The translations under genes and the position numbers were made by a program. Of a stretch of DNA of 62,956 nucleotides, positions 9,038 through 15,969 are shown in pieces. The notes under the pieces are model-generated. The model had not been told where the DNA came from and made no database searches. It worked only from the letters and a program-made list of their open reading frames with translations. The stretch is from assembly GCA_963204725.1 (NCBI GenBank), contig CAUJHH010000059.1:1-62956 (forward strand). Reading direction: 5' to 3'. The first letter of the stretch is position 1; every line of letters starts with the position of its first letter. Source of the stretch: Planctomycetota bacterium (GTDB lineage: Bacteria > Planctomycetota > Phycisphaerae > Phycisphaerales > UBA1924).

Positions 9038-10111
9038 GTGGCTGCTGAACCACAGAAATCCAGAAAGGCGAAGTCGGCTCTCGCGCGCCGAATGATCGCC
9101 GCCTGCTGCAGCGCATCCGCTGTGCTCGCAATGATCGGGATCACGCTCACGGCATCGCCACACGATGCAGAACGCTCGCACCAACCCGTAAAAGTAGTGC
9201 AATCGCTTCCAGTTCACGCCGAACCTCCACCCTCAGCAGTCGCCTCGCCACACAAGCACCGCTCGCTGGACGAGTTGCTTTCTCTCTCGTCGCATCAGCT
9301 GGCTCAGGTTGACCTCGCTTTGGTAAACCTTATTTGCGCTGAAGGGCTACCGGGCTCCGAGAGTCTCGACATTGACCGCACGATGCGAACGCTCGACCAA
9401 TGGACCGATCGCGTGCGGCAGGAAACGCTCGCATACGAACCCCGCTTCCGCAGAAACCCCGCCGAGAACTTCAACTCCGAGGCGGACTTCCGGATGCTCA
9501 CGCTGATCACCGTGCTCCAGCGTGATCTCGGCGTGCGATACAACCTTTACCGCGTGAGTAACCCCGACTTCGGAACTTCCAAAGACCTGTTCATCCACGG
9601 CATGGTCAACGACGACAATGGCGGCACATGCGCGTCTATGCCGGTGCTCTACGCCGCAATCGCGCGTCGGCTCGGGTACCCCGTGCGCTTGGTTCAAGCC
9701 AAACAGCACTTGTTCAATCGCTGGGACGATCCGAATGGCGAGCGGCTGAACATCGACGGCTCAGGGCTGGGTATGAACACACTCGAAGACCAGTTCTACC
9801 GAGAGTGGCCCCTCGCCATCACCGATGAGGGAATCGCGAGAGGGGACTATCTGAAGTCTCTCACGATTGAAGAGGACTTCGCCGTCTTCCTTGCCTCTCG
9901 CGGCCACTGCCTCTTTGACCACGGGCGATTCGAAGAAGCCCTCCAAATGTACCGAGAGGCCGCGAAACGCGTTCCTACCCCCGATTACCTGATGTTCGAA
10001 CGCGGCGCCGCCGAAGTCGTCGCCGGGCGTCTTGTCGCCATCCGTGCGGACGGGTCTGTAATCCCTCCTTCTACGCCCAGACCCGCACCAACGCCCGAGC
10101 CCACACCCTGA
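9038..10111 (+). CDS. Exported transglutaminase-like (SirB1-type) protein with TPR tail
   Basis: About 357 residues. A basic N-terminus precedes a hydrophobic export segment (AACCSASAVLAMIGITLTA), so it is exported or membrane-anchored. The core GGTCASMPVLYAAIARRLGY ... AKQHLFNRW ... LNIDGSG supplies a Cys-His-Asp triad in the order seen in transglutaminase-like/SirB1 proteins. A TPR-like segment (LFDHGRFEEALQMYREAAKR) follows near residue 285, and the end is a Pro/Thr-rich tail. Family knowledge points to a cysteine-protease-like or scaffold fold; the substrate is unknown. Starts possible at TTG 9023, GTG 9038 or ATG 9092, none with a clear ribosome site. GTG is chosen to keep the basic n-region. 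It ends 58 bases before the RHS-Hint gene, so shared transcription is possible. Confidence 0.7.
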   Translation: MAAEPQKSRKAKSALARRMIAACCSASAVLAMIGITLTASPHDAERSHQPVKVVQSLPVHAEPPPSAVASPHKHRSLDELLSLSSHQLAQVDLALVNLICAEGLPGSESLDIDRTMRTLDQWTDRVRQETLAYEPRFRRNPAENFNSEADFRMLTLITVLQRDLGVRYNLYRVSNPDFGTSKDLFIHGMVNDDNGGTCASMPVLYAAIARRLGYPVRLVQAKQHLFNRWDDPNGERLNIDGSGLGMNTLEDQFYREWPLAITDEGIARGDYLKSLTIEEDFAVFLASRGHCLFDHGRFEEALQMYREAAKRVPTPDYLMFERGAAEVVAGRLVAIRADGSVIPPSTPRPAPTPEPTP

Positions 10112-10169
10112 CTCCGCCCTCACTGCTGACTCTGTTTGATCGACTGTGACTGCTGTTCGAGGAGACACC

Positions 10170-11546
10170 ATGTTCCAGAGACTCGCCACGCTGCTCACCC
10201 TTCTTCTCATGTCCGTCGTTGCCGCTGCGAACCCGAGTCCCCAGCACGGGCGATATCTTCAGCGCGACCCGAACGCCAGTGGCCAGGTCGTCCTGAACAA
10301 CGAGGCGTGGTTCGACGGTGCCTCGCCGATGGTTGATCCGTCTCTGGTCGCAATGCGAGCGGTTTACGCCAACGGCCTGGACCTCTACACCGTGCTTGGC
10401 AACAACCCGATCACGCGCACCGATCCGCTCGGGCTCTCGTGGGATCCCTTCGACATGGTCGAGGCGATCATCTTCGAGCACGAGATGAGCAAGCAGTTCG
10501 CGCTCGCGTCGCTGAAGGCGCGCACGAGTGATCCGGAGATGCTCCGCAAGATCCGCGGCTATGAGCACGGCATGTTCGAGTTCATGATGGATTTCACGTG
10601 GGACAGGGATGTCGGCATCCTGTTCAGCATGGTCGGCGGAACGTTCTTCGCACGGGCGTGCTTCGAAGAAGGCACGCTCGTGTGGACCACCGATGGCCCC
10701 GTGCCGATCGAGACGCTCTCGCTCGGCGATGAAGTTGTCAGCCGCCCTGATCCCGAGCTGCAACCCGGTGAGGCGTTCGAAATCCCGATCGAGCCGGGAT
10801 CGCTCTCACTTGTGCGGCTGCGACATTCCCACACAGATGGGAGCGCGACGACGATCGAGACGCTGCGCCCCGCTTCTCTCGTCGCGGCACAAGGGCTGGC
10901 CGCGGGCCGCACACTGCCGATCACGGTGCTGGAACTCGGCATCGCGGGCGAAGCCGAGGTGATCTCCGTCGAACCATACGCCGCGTCCATACGCCCCGAT
11001 GCTCCGGTGGTTACGACGCGATTCGTCACCGATGCCGCGGCTGTGATCGACCTGTATCTGGAAGGCGAGCAGCAACCGCTCGGCGTGACGCCGAACCATC
11101 GTCTCTTCTCTCTCGATCGCGGACCGCAAGGCGAATGGGTGGAGGCGGGCGACCTACGCTCCGGCGAGCGGTTGGGATCGATGGGTGAAGATGAAGCCGA
11201 CGCCAAGGGAGGGCGAGGGCGGGGCACGCAGGTCGTCACGCGCGTCCAGCCGCGTGATGCGCGCGTGCCGGTCTACAACCTCGAAGTCAGCCGCTACCAC
11301 ACGTACTTTGTGGGTGAGCAGAGCCTGTGGGCGCATAATGGCTGTTTCCCGCACTCGCCAAAGAAGGGCCCGCCCGTCGACATCGGCGAGCAGCGGCGGT
11401 GGATTCGGGCTACCGTAGAGTCGATGCGGCGTGACGGTGTTGTCCCAAGAGTCATCAAAGACTACGTTAAGTCAATCATTCAGACTGGACACGAGACAAA
11501 GCAAAGGTATCTCGAACTCATGGCATATATCGATGGTCTATTGTGA
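10170..11546 (+). CDS. Secreted RHS-core/Hint protein with C-terminal putative toxin tip
   Basis: 458 residues from ATG 10170, which has GAGGAGA 6 bases upstream; the GTG at 10146 is rejected. Signal peptide 1-20 (LLTLLLMSVVAAA). Residues 27-90 hold the RHS-repeat-associated core (GRYLQRDPNASG ... GLDLYTVLGNNPITRTDPLGL). A Hint (pretoxin-HINT) domain spans 164-391: block A CFEEGTLVWTTDGPVPIETL, then TPNHRLFSL, then VYNLEVSRYHTYFV and AHN. After AHN come about 67 residues of unknown type (FPHSPKKGPP ... YLELMAYIDGLL). This is the architecture of polymorphic toxins, in which Hint is thought to cut off the C-terminal toxin. YD repeats are absent, so this is a stub or stand-alone form. GC drops sharply after about 11,405. 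A pentapeptide protein follows 9 bases later. Toxicity is inference. Confidence 0.8.
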   Translation: MFQRLATLLTLLLMSVVAAANPSPQHGRYLQRDPNASGQVVLNNEAWFDGASPMVDPSLVAMRAVYANGLDLYTVLGNNPITRTDPLGLSWDPFDMVEAIIFEHEMSKQFALASLKARTSDPEMLRKIRGYEHGMFEFMMDFTWDRDVGILFSMVGGTFFARACFEEGTLVWTTDGPVPIETLSLGDEVVSRPDPELQPGEAFEIPIEPGSLSLVRLRHSHTDGSATTIETLRPASLVAAQGLAAGRTLPITVLELGIAGEAEVISVEPYAASIRPDAPVVTTRFVTDAAAVIDLYLEGEQQPLGVTPNHRLFSLDRGPQGEWVEAGDLRSGERLGSMGEDEADAKGGRGRGTQVVTRVQPRDARVPVYNLEVSRYHTYFVGEQSLWAHNGCFPHSPKKGPPVDIGEQRRWIRATVESMRRDGVVPRVIKDYVKSIIQTGHETKQRYLELMAYIDGLL

Positions 11547-11555
11547 CACACTGGC

Positions 11556-12599
11556 ATGCGAAAAGATGACCTAATACAACTACTAATAGGTCGTGCCGAC
11601 ACCTCGACAAGGCAGGAAGCGATTGATTCGTTCGCATCGAGTTGTGGCAAGAAGCCAGAACTGAAAGACTGCTCACTCTCTGGCGCAAATCTCTCGGAGT
11701 TGTGCTTCACGTCTCTCGACATGACTCGAGTGGACATGACCTCTTGCAGGGTCGTGGGGACGCAGTTTGCAGCCTTGACCGAGTGCTGTCTTGCAGATGC
11801 ACAGCTCGAAGCATGCCATGTCATATCGAGTCGCGGATGCGAGTTGACCAACGCGCGGCTAATTCGCCTGAGCATTCTGCACCAGTTTCACCGGAATGCA
11901 TGCTCCGGAGCAACATTCGATGACGTCGCCTTCGGTGTCACGCGGTCGACAGGGCAAGACGCGATGGTCGCACAGTCGGATTTCAGTGGTGCGACGGTTG
12001 TGGGATCATGTCTCTCGGGACTGCATATTGATAAGTGCAAGTTCAGTTCGGCACAATTCGTGGACAGCACGCTCGCACGATCCTGTCTGTCAGATTGCGA
12101 TCTGCAGAGAGCTGGCGTTACTAGGTGTAGCCTGATCAACACCGCGTTTGACAGATGCAATATGGAGGAGTCGCGGATCCGGCTTTGTGTTGCGAGGGAG
12201 CAAGACATCGTGTGGCTAAGGAACAGATCCATAGTCACAGATGCCAGTGAGTGGAGTGATGATGAGACACTGCTGAGAACCGCTGCGCGTGCCGTGTTGC
12301 TTGCGGGAGAGTGTCGACTCAGATGGGTGATGAAGAGAAGGCGTGCGAACGTCGAGAGCGGAGCTGTCCTATGGGCAACGACAGGGCAACATCATGAGGG
12401 AGCAGTGGTGTGGAGTCGAGATCGTGAAGTATTACGCATGTATCCCTTTGAGAGTGAGCACGAGTGCGTTGCTGCGATCTCCAACTGGTTGAGCGACAGC
12501 GCGATGTGGTCATGGTTGCCTGGTTCACTGGAGTGTGACGGGCTCAACGATGTGTTGGACGACGCGATGAGATGTGTGGAGCGGATTCTGCGGAGGTGA
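11556..12599 (+). CDS. Pentapeptide-repeat protein, candidate immunity partner
   Basis: 347 residues. After a short N-terminal segment (about 1-36), residues ~37-205 are pentapeptide-like repeats with the recurring A(N/D)LxxC/S pattern (SGANLSELCFTSLDMTRVDMT, DFSGATVVGSC, KFSSAQFVDSTL). This should fold as a right-handed quadrilateral helix. It is unusually Cys-rich. A non-repeat C-terminal domain (~215-347; ATTGQHHEGAVVWSRDREVL) is unrecognised. The gene begins 9 bases after the RHS-Hint stop and shares its low GC (about 47% in 12001-12060 against about two-thirds in ordinary genes here), suggesting joint acquisition. Position next to a toxin-like tip suggests immunity. Pentapeptide proteins known to protect from DNA-gyrase poisons (McbG, Qnr, MfpA) make topoisomerase protection a possible, unproven role. 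Confidence 0.78.
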   Translation: MRKDDLIQLLIGRADTSTRQEAIDSFASSCGKKPELKDCSLSGANLSELCFTSLDMTRVDMTSCRVVGTQFAALTECCLADAQLEACHVISSRGCELTNARLIRLSILHQFHRNACSGATFDDVAFGVTRSTGQDAMVAQSDFSGATVVGSCLSGLHIDKCKFSSAQFVDSTLARSCLSDCDLQRAGVTRCSLINTAFDRCNMEESRIRLCVAREQDIVWLRNRSIVTDASEWSDDETLLRTAARAVLLAGECRLRWVMKRRRANVESGAVLWATTGQHHEGAVVWSRDREVLRMYPFESEHECVAAISNWLSDSAMWSWLPGSLECDGLNDVLDDAMRCVERILRR

Positions 12600-13459
12600 G
12601 GGGTGCCATGCGAAGCGCCCGCACACTATGGACTTTCTCTCTCGTGGCCAGCGTCCCTGATTTCCTCTTGCGGCAGGCGGCCCCCGACCTCCCCAAGCCC
12701 CATGCCACCGAGGTCTGCCTGCTTTGAGGCGGGCCTCGGTACTCGACCAGCAGACTCCGCCTCCGCCCCGCATGACCATCCCCGCACTCCAATCGCACGA
12801 TCTCTCAACGCCCATCGGGCCGCCCTTTGGGGGTTGCGGGTGGAGCTGGGGGGAGCCGGAGCCCGGGCAACGGAGGTCGCCCCCTTGGAAGAGCATGCCG
12901 ACGACCATCGCCCCGGGGAAAGCTCCCCCGCGCAGCGGCATCCTTTGAACGCCTCTCCGTCGCCAAAGGCGACGCCATCCCCAGCCCGAGGGGCTGATCG
13001 AAAGAAGCCGCGGGTCAAGGGAGCACCAGAGGTGCGACAGCGACCCCCGGTAAGCTCGCCGCGCAGCGTTTCCATTGAACGCCTCTCAGTCGCCAAAGGC
13101 GACGCCCCTTCTCCCGCGGCCCCCCGGGCCGCACGCATGGAGCCACGGGTGGAGCGGCGCTTCGCCCCCACGGGCAGTCGCAAGTCCGCCCGTGGAAACC
13201 ACGCCCGAAGGGCGCTTCCTTGGTGGAGCGGGGCGGACGCCCCCGACTCTCCTTTCACCCCTGCCAACTCATCGCGTGACGCTCCCGTGACACGCGCATC
13301 ATGCCGAAGTCCAACTACTTGCGCGCCTCACCCTCGCGGCCGCCTCGCAACCCCGAAACCTCGCCCTCCTCGCGGAGAACCACTTGGTGTCACTCAAACT
13401 CGTTCGCACAGCACCGCGTGGGTGAGACGCACGAGCCAGAGTGAACAAAGGAGTTTCCC
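12600..13459. repeat. Mosaic island of dispersed repeats
   Basis: 860 bases without a supportable gene. Core repeats lie at 12929-12976 and 13061-13106 (GCGCAGCG...TCC.TTGAACGCCTCTC.GTCGCCAAAGGCGAC). Between them, 12978-13060 (GGGCTGATCGAAAGAAG ... GACCCCCGGTAAGC..GCCGCGCAGCG) is a diverged copy of 49956-50037. A third module at 13213-13250 (TCCTTGGTGGAGCGGGGCGG...CCCCGACTC) matches 54326-54362. Open frames here read straight through the repeats and are not accepted. From about 13300 onward the sequence is plain upstream DNA of the 58-residue gene. Confidence 0.8.
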
Positions 13460-13636
13460 GTGGGAAACAACAGCGGCGGCGGCAAGGGCGGCAATAGCGG
13501 CGGTGGCGGCAACAAGGGCGGCGGCGGCGGAGGTGGCAACAAGGGCGGTGGCGGCGGTGGCTCCAATCCCAACTGGCCGAGCACAACCGGCAACCCTTCC
13601 GGCCCGGACCGCGGCAACAACCCGCCTCGCAAGTAA
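13460..13636 (+). CDS. 58-residue glycine-rich protein
   Basis: GTG start at 13460 with a near-perfect ribosome site AAAGGAG 7 bases upstream; 58 codons to TAA. The first 34 residues are almost only Gly with Asn, Lys and Ser (GGGKGGNSGGGG, GGNKGGGGGG). The tail SNPNWPSTTGNPSGPDRGNNPPRK is polar and proline-bearing. There is no signal peptide or hydrophobic segment. A strong hairpin terminator at 13666-13697 follows, so the unit looks like a complete monocistronic gene even though it is missed by length filters. The opposite strand reads as poly-Pro and is rejected. A structural, adhesive or nucleic-acid-associated low-complexity peptide is possible; no family recognised. Confidence 0.62.
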   Translation: MGNNSGGGKGGNSGGGGNKGGGGGGGNKGGGGGGSNPNWPSTTGNPSGPDRGNNPPRK

Positions 13637-13665
13637 CACCATCATCGTCTGACATCACCTGAGCC

Positions 13666-13697
13666 GCACGGCCCCGACTGCAAAGCCGGGGCTGTGC
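13666..13697. terminator. Bidirectional hairpin between convergent genes
   Basis: GCACGGCCCCG pairs over 11 positions with CGGGGCTGTGC (one G-U pair) around a 10-base loop. It lies 29 bases after the 58-residue gene and 40 bases before the stop of the minus-strand membrane protein, so it can serve both. The tail is T-poor. Its GGCCCCG/CGGGGC stem resembles the hairpins at 20307 and 21275. Confidence 0.7.
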
Positions 13698-13736
13698 GCA
13701 TTCTCGAATGCTGCTCGCGCACCTCTTTCACTCGCT

Positions 13737-14621
13737 TCACACCCCGGCGAGACTCGCGCCCCAGCTCAACCAGAGCGGCGAGATCAGCAGCACCATCGAA
13801 GCAAGCAGCCCCACCCCCAGGATCACGATCCGCCGTCTCCCGGCTCTCCGCATCGCCTCCGCCGCCGTGCGCCCGCACTCCGGACAGCGATCGAGCCCGC
13901 CCCGCGCATAGGCGCACGCGGCGCACAACCCGCTCGCCGCCCCGATCCCGGATGCGACCACGCCCGCGATGTACCGCAGCGTGCCGACATACAGCAGCAC
14001 CGCTCCGGCGAACAGGCAGACCAGCCCCACATCCCCCGCACCAAACGAGTTCAGCGGCTCGGAAGTAAGCCCGGAGACCTGCGCCCACATCATCCGCGCG
14101 CACTTGAACATCGCCGGAATCGGCACGGCAACCATCGCGGCCAGCCCCATCGCCCCCCAGCCCGTGTTCCATCCCGATCCCACACCCCGGTCGAGCCGAA
14201 TCCCGTTGCGCCTCGCCACCAGCCGCACCACGCACCACCACACAAGGACGTGCACGATCGCGAGCGCGAGCCATGGCAACGGCACCCTGAAGTACCCCCC
14301 GAACCCCGCGCCCGCCGCCTCTCCGAGCGCCGAACGGACGAGCGCGCCGAACGAGCCCTCTCCGCCGACCGCAATCGGCGTCATCAGCCCGCCCGACAGC
14401 CAGTCGCCGCGCGGGCGCTGCGCGACCCGGGGCAGCCACGCCATGCGACTCGCGAACGCATCGGTGAACGCCAGGCCCCATGGGCTCGCGGCGATCGCAT
14501 AGAGCGCCGTCGCCATGTACGCGCAGACAATCGTTGCACCAACCGACATCCACGCACGAATCGCCGAGCACCCACCCGTTGGGGAGGCGCGCCCGGCGAC
14601 TCGAGTTGTGGAGCGATGGCT
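13737..14621 (-). CDS. Multi-pass membrane protein with C-terminal zinc ribbon
   Basis: Unrecognised membrane protein. From GTG 14621 it has ~294 residues; ATG 14549 is an alternative, which would start at the first helix (MSVGATIVCAYMATALYAIA). There are about five to six hydrophobic segments, with a long loop after the first pair (RPRGDWLSGGLMTPIAVGGEG). Near the end a zinc-ribbon pair CAACAYARGGLDRCPECG sits before the last helix. Similar CxxC...CPECG ribbons occur in four other proteins of this window, so this is likely a lineage-specific family of membrane ribbons. It lies 37 bases behind the secreted Cys-rich gene, possibly one transcript. Neither candidate start has a clear ribosome site. 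Confidence 0.6.
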   Translation of the reverse strand, partial: SHRSTTRVAGRASPTGGCSAIRAWMSVGATIVCAYMATALYAIAASPWGLAFTDAFASRMAWLPRVAQRPRGDWLSGGLMTPIAVGGEGSFGALVRSALGEAAGAGFGGYFRVPLPWLALAIVHVLVWWCVVRLVARRNGIRLDRGVGSGWNTGWGAMGLAAMVAVPIPAMFKCARMMWAQVSGLTSEPLNSFGAGDVGLVCLFAGAVLLYVGTLRYIAGVVASGIGAASGLCAACAYARGGLDRCPECGRTAAEAMRRAGRRRIVILGVGLLASMVLLISPLWLSWGASLAGV

Positions 14622-14658
14622 CACGCAGAGATCATTGCATCCGATGCGACCGACCGAC

Positions 14659-15624
14659 TCAGCACCCGGCGGGTGGCTGGGCGGCACAGTTGCCGCTGTT
14701 GGGAGGGCTGTCGTTGCAGGTCTTGTTCTGCGGCCCTTGAGTCTGCGCGATCGGGGTGGTTGTCGTTGCGCACGAGATGCTGACGCAGACCTTTGTTCCG
14801 GTGCGTGAACGCGTGCACCCGGTGTAGCGGCAGCCGCCTCCAGCAATCACCGTCGGCCCGCCCGTGCAGCTCCACGCCGTCCACGCGCCCCAGAATCTCC
14901 AGCACGACGGGAAGCACGGCCAGCAGATCGCGGCGAGCGTCGTCTGGCTCTGCCAGTTGGCGCCGACGCCGCGCGTCAGCGCCGCGTCCATGTCGTTCGA
15001 TGCCACCACGTTGAGCGACTGTGTCATGCCCATCGCCACGACACTGATCTGCACATCGAACTCGGAGATCTCAAGACAGTTGCTCGCGGAGAGCATCGCG
15101 CTCGAGAGCGCGATGGCGCCCGCCGCACCCTCGCTCACCAGCGTATCGGCAAGCTCCGGGTCCTTGGCAGCGGCGAGCAGCGGCATCGAGGGGTCGCTCT
15201 CGAGCACGCCGAACATCACCGCCTCCGGCGTCTCGGGCCCGCCGCTCGTCGTCGTCACCACGCCCGATTCAAAGACTGTGTTGCCAAGGATCGAATCATC
15301 CGTATAGAACTTCCGCAGCCACGAGGCCGCACGCTCGGGCGAGCCATGACGCCACCCGTGCACCGACCACTCGCCCGACGCGTCCGGCTGCGCCCAGATC
15401 ACACGCAGATTCTCGCCCTTGCCGAGTGCGGCATCGAGCACACCGAAAAGCGCGACCAGCTCGCCATCCACGATGATGGGGCTGATCTGCCACGCCGATT
15501 CACCGATCTGGGCCTCTGCCCACTCGGCCTTCGCGCCTCCGTACCAAGACACCTCCTGCGCCACGGCCCGGGACACAAGGACCAACGCAGCCACGCACGC
15601 GAGCACGCATCCTCTGATCTTCAT
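14659..15624 (-). CDS. Secreted protein with Cys-rich C-terminus, unknown
   Basis: 321 residues from ATG 15624 (GGAG about 11 bases upstream). A clean signal peptide (MKIRGCVLACVAALVLVSRAVAQ) is the reason to prefer this over the longer frame. The middle (~25-230) is acidic, mixed alpha/beta and mentions no known motif. The last ~90 residues are rich in Cys, Trp, Thr and Gly (CWPCFPSCWRFWGAWTAWSC; then CRYTGCTRSRTGTKVCVSISC), suggesting a disulfide-stabilised extracellular domain. No membrane anchor or PEP-CTERM-like tag. A perfect palindrome at 15732-15746, about 110 bases upstream, may be its operator. No family recognised. Confidence 0.65.
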   Translation of the reverse strand: MKIRGCVLACVAALVLVSRAVAQEVSWYGGAKAEWAEAQIGESAWQISPIIVDGELVALFGVLDAALGKGENLRVIWAQPDASGEWSVHGWRHGSPERAASWLRKFYTDDSILGNTVFESGVVTTTSGGPETPEAVMFGVLESDPSMPLLAAAKDPELADTLVSEGAAGAIALSSAMLSASNCLEISEFDVQISVVAMGMTQSLNVVASNDMDAALTRGVGANWQSQTTLAAICWPCFPSCWRFWGAWTAWSCTGGPTVIAGGGCRYTGCTRSRTGTKVCVSISCATTTTPIAQTQGPQNKTCNDSPPNSGNCAAQPPAGC

Positions 15625-15969
15625 AAGTTGTGTCTCCAGCAAGGTGGGCGGCATGCCCACGTGCGCAGACTACCCCGCGATCCACGACGCCGCAAGCCCC
15701 GCCCCACTGAAACTGACACGTTCGCCGTATCTACATTGCGAATGTATTGTGCGATCGTGGGTTACACACAGATGATCATCACGACACTATGTCATTGATA
15801 CTGTGGATATGCTGTGGACTTGCTTTCATGCAGCGCGGCGTCCGCGAAAGCCATCAACGCCAACCCGTACCATGATCGACATTCTTGCGTTGAACGCGCG
15901 CCATCACCGGCGCTACAGGGCGCCTACCCGCAACCCCGTGCGGATCCGTCGCACAGATTGCATCCACGC
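15625..15969. other. Intergenic region, AT-richer, with a perfect palindrome
   Basis: 345 bases between two minus-strand genes. The stretch 15720-15850 is clearly AT-richer than its surroundings and probably holds the promoter of the gene ending at 14659. No gene is supported; short frames here lack ribosome sites and family resemblance. Confidence 0.5.
15732..15746. promoter_or_regulatory. Palindrome TACATT-GCG-AATGTA, operator-like
   Basis: A perfect 6-bp inverted repeat with a 3-base centre, about 110 bases upstream of the secreted Cys-rich gene (minus strand, start 15624). The even spacing of half sites fits a dimeric DNA-binding protein. There is no matching regulator gene nearby. Confidence 0.4.

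Noticed and set aside
10146..10169. GTG start for the RHS-Hint gene
   Set aside because: ATG 10170 has GAGGAGA at ideal distance and begins the signal peptide directly.
13390..13632. Proline-rich frames on the minus strand opposite the 58-residue gene
   Set aside because: Poly-Pro is the mirror of poly-Gly; the plus strand has the ribosome site and terminator.
12603..13652. Long frames on both strands through the repeat island
   Set aside because: They run through several copies of the palindromic repeat, lack ribosome sites, and their peptides merely repeat ERLSVAKGDA-like translations of the repeat.
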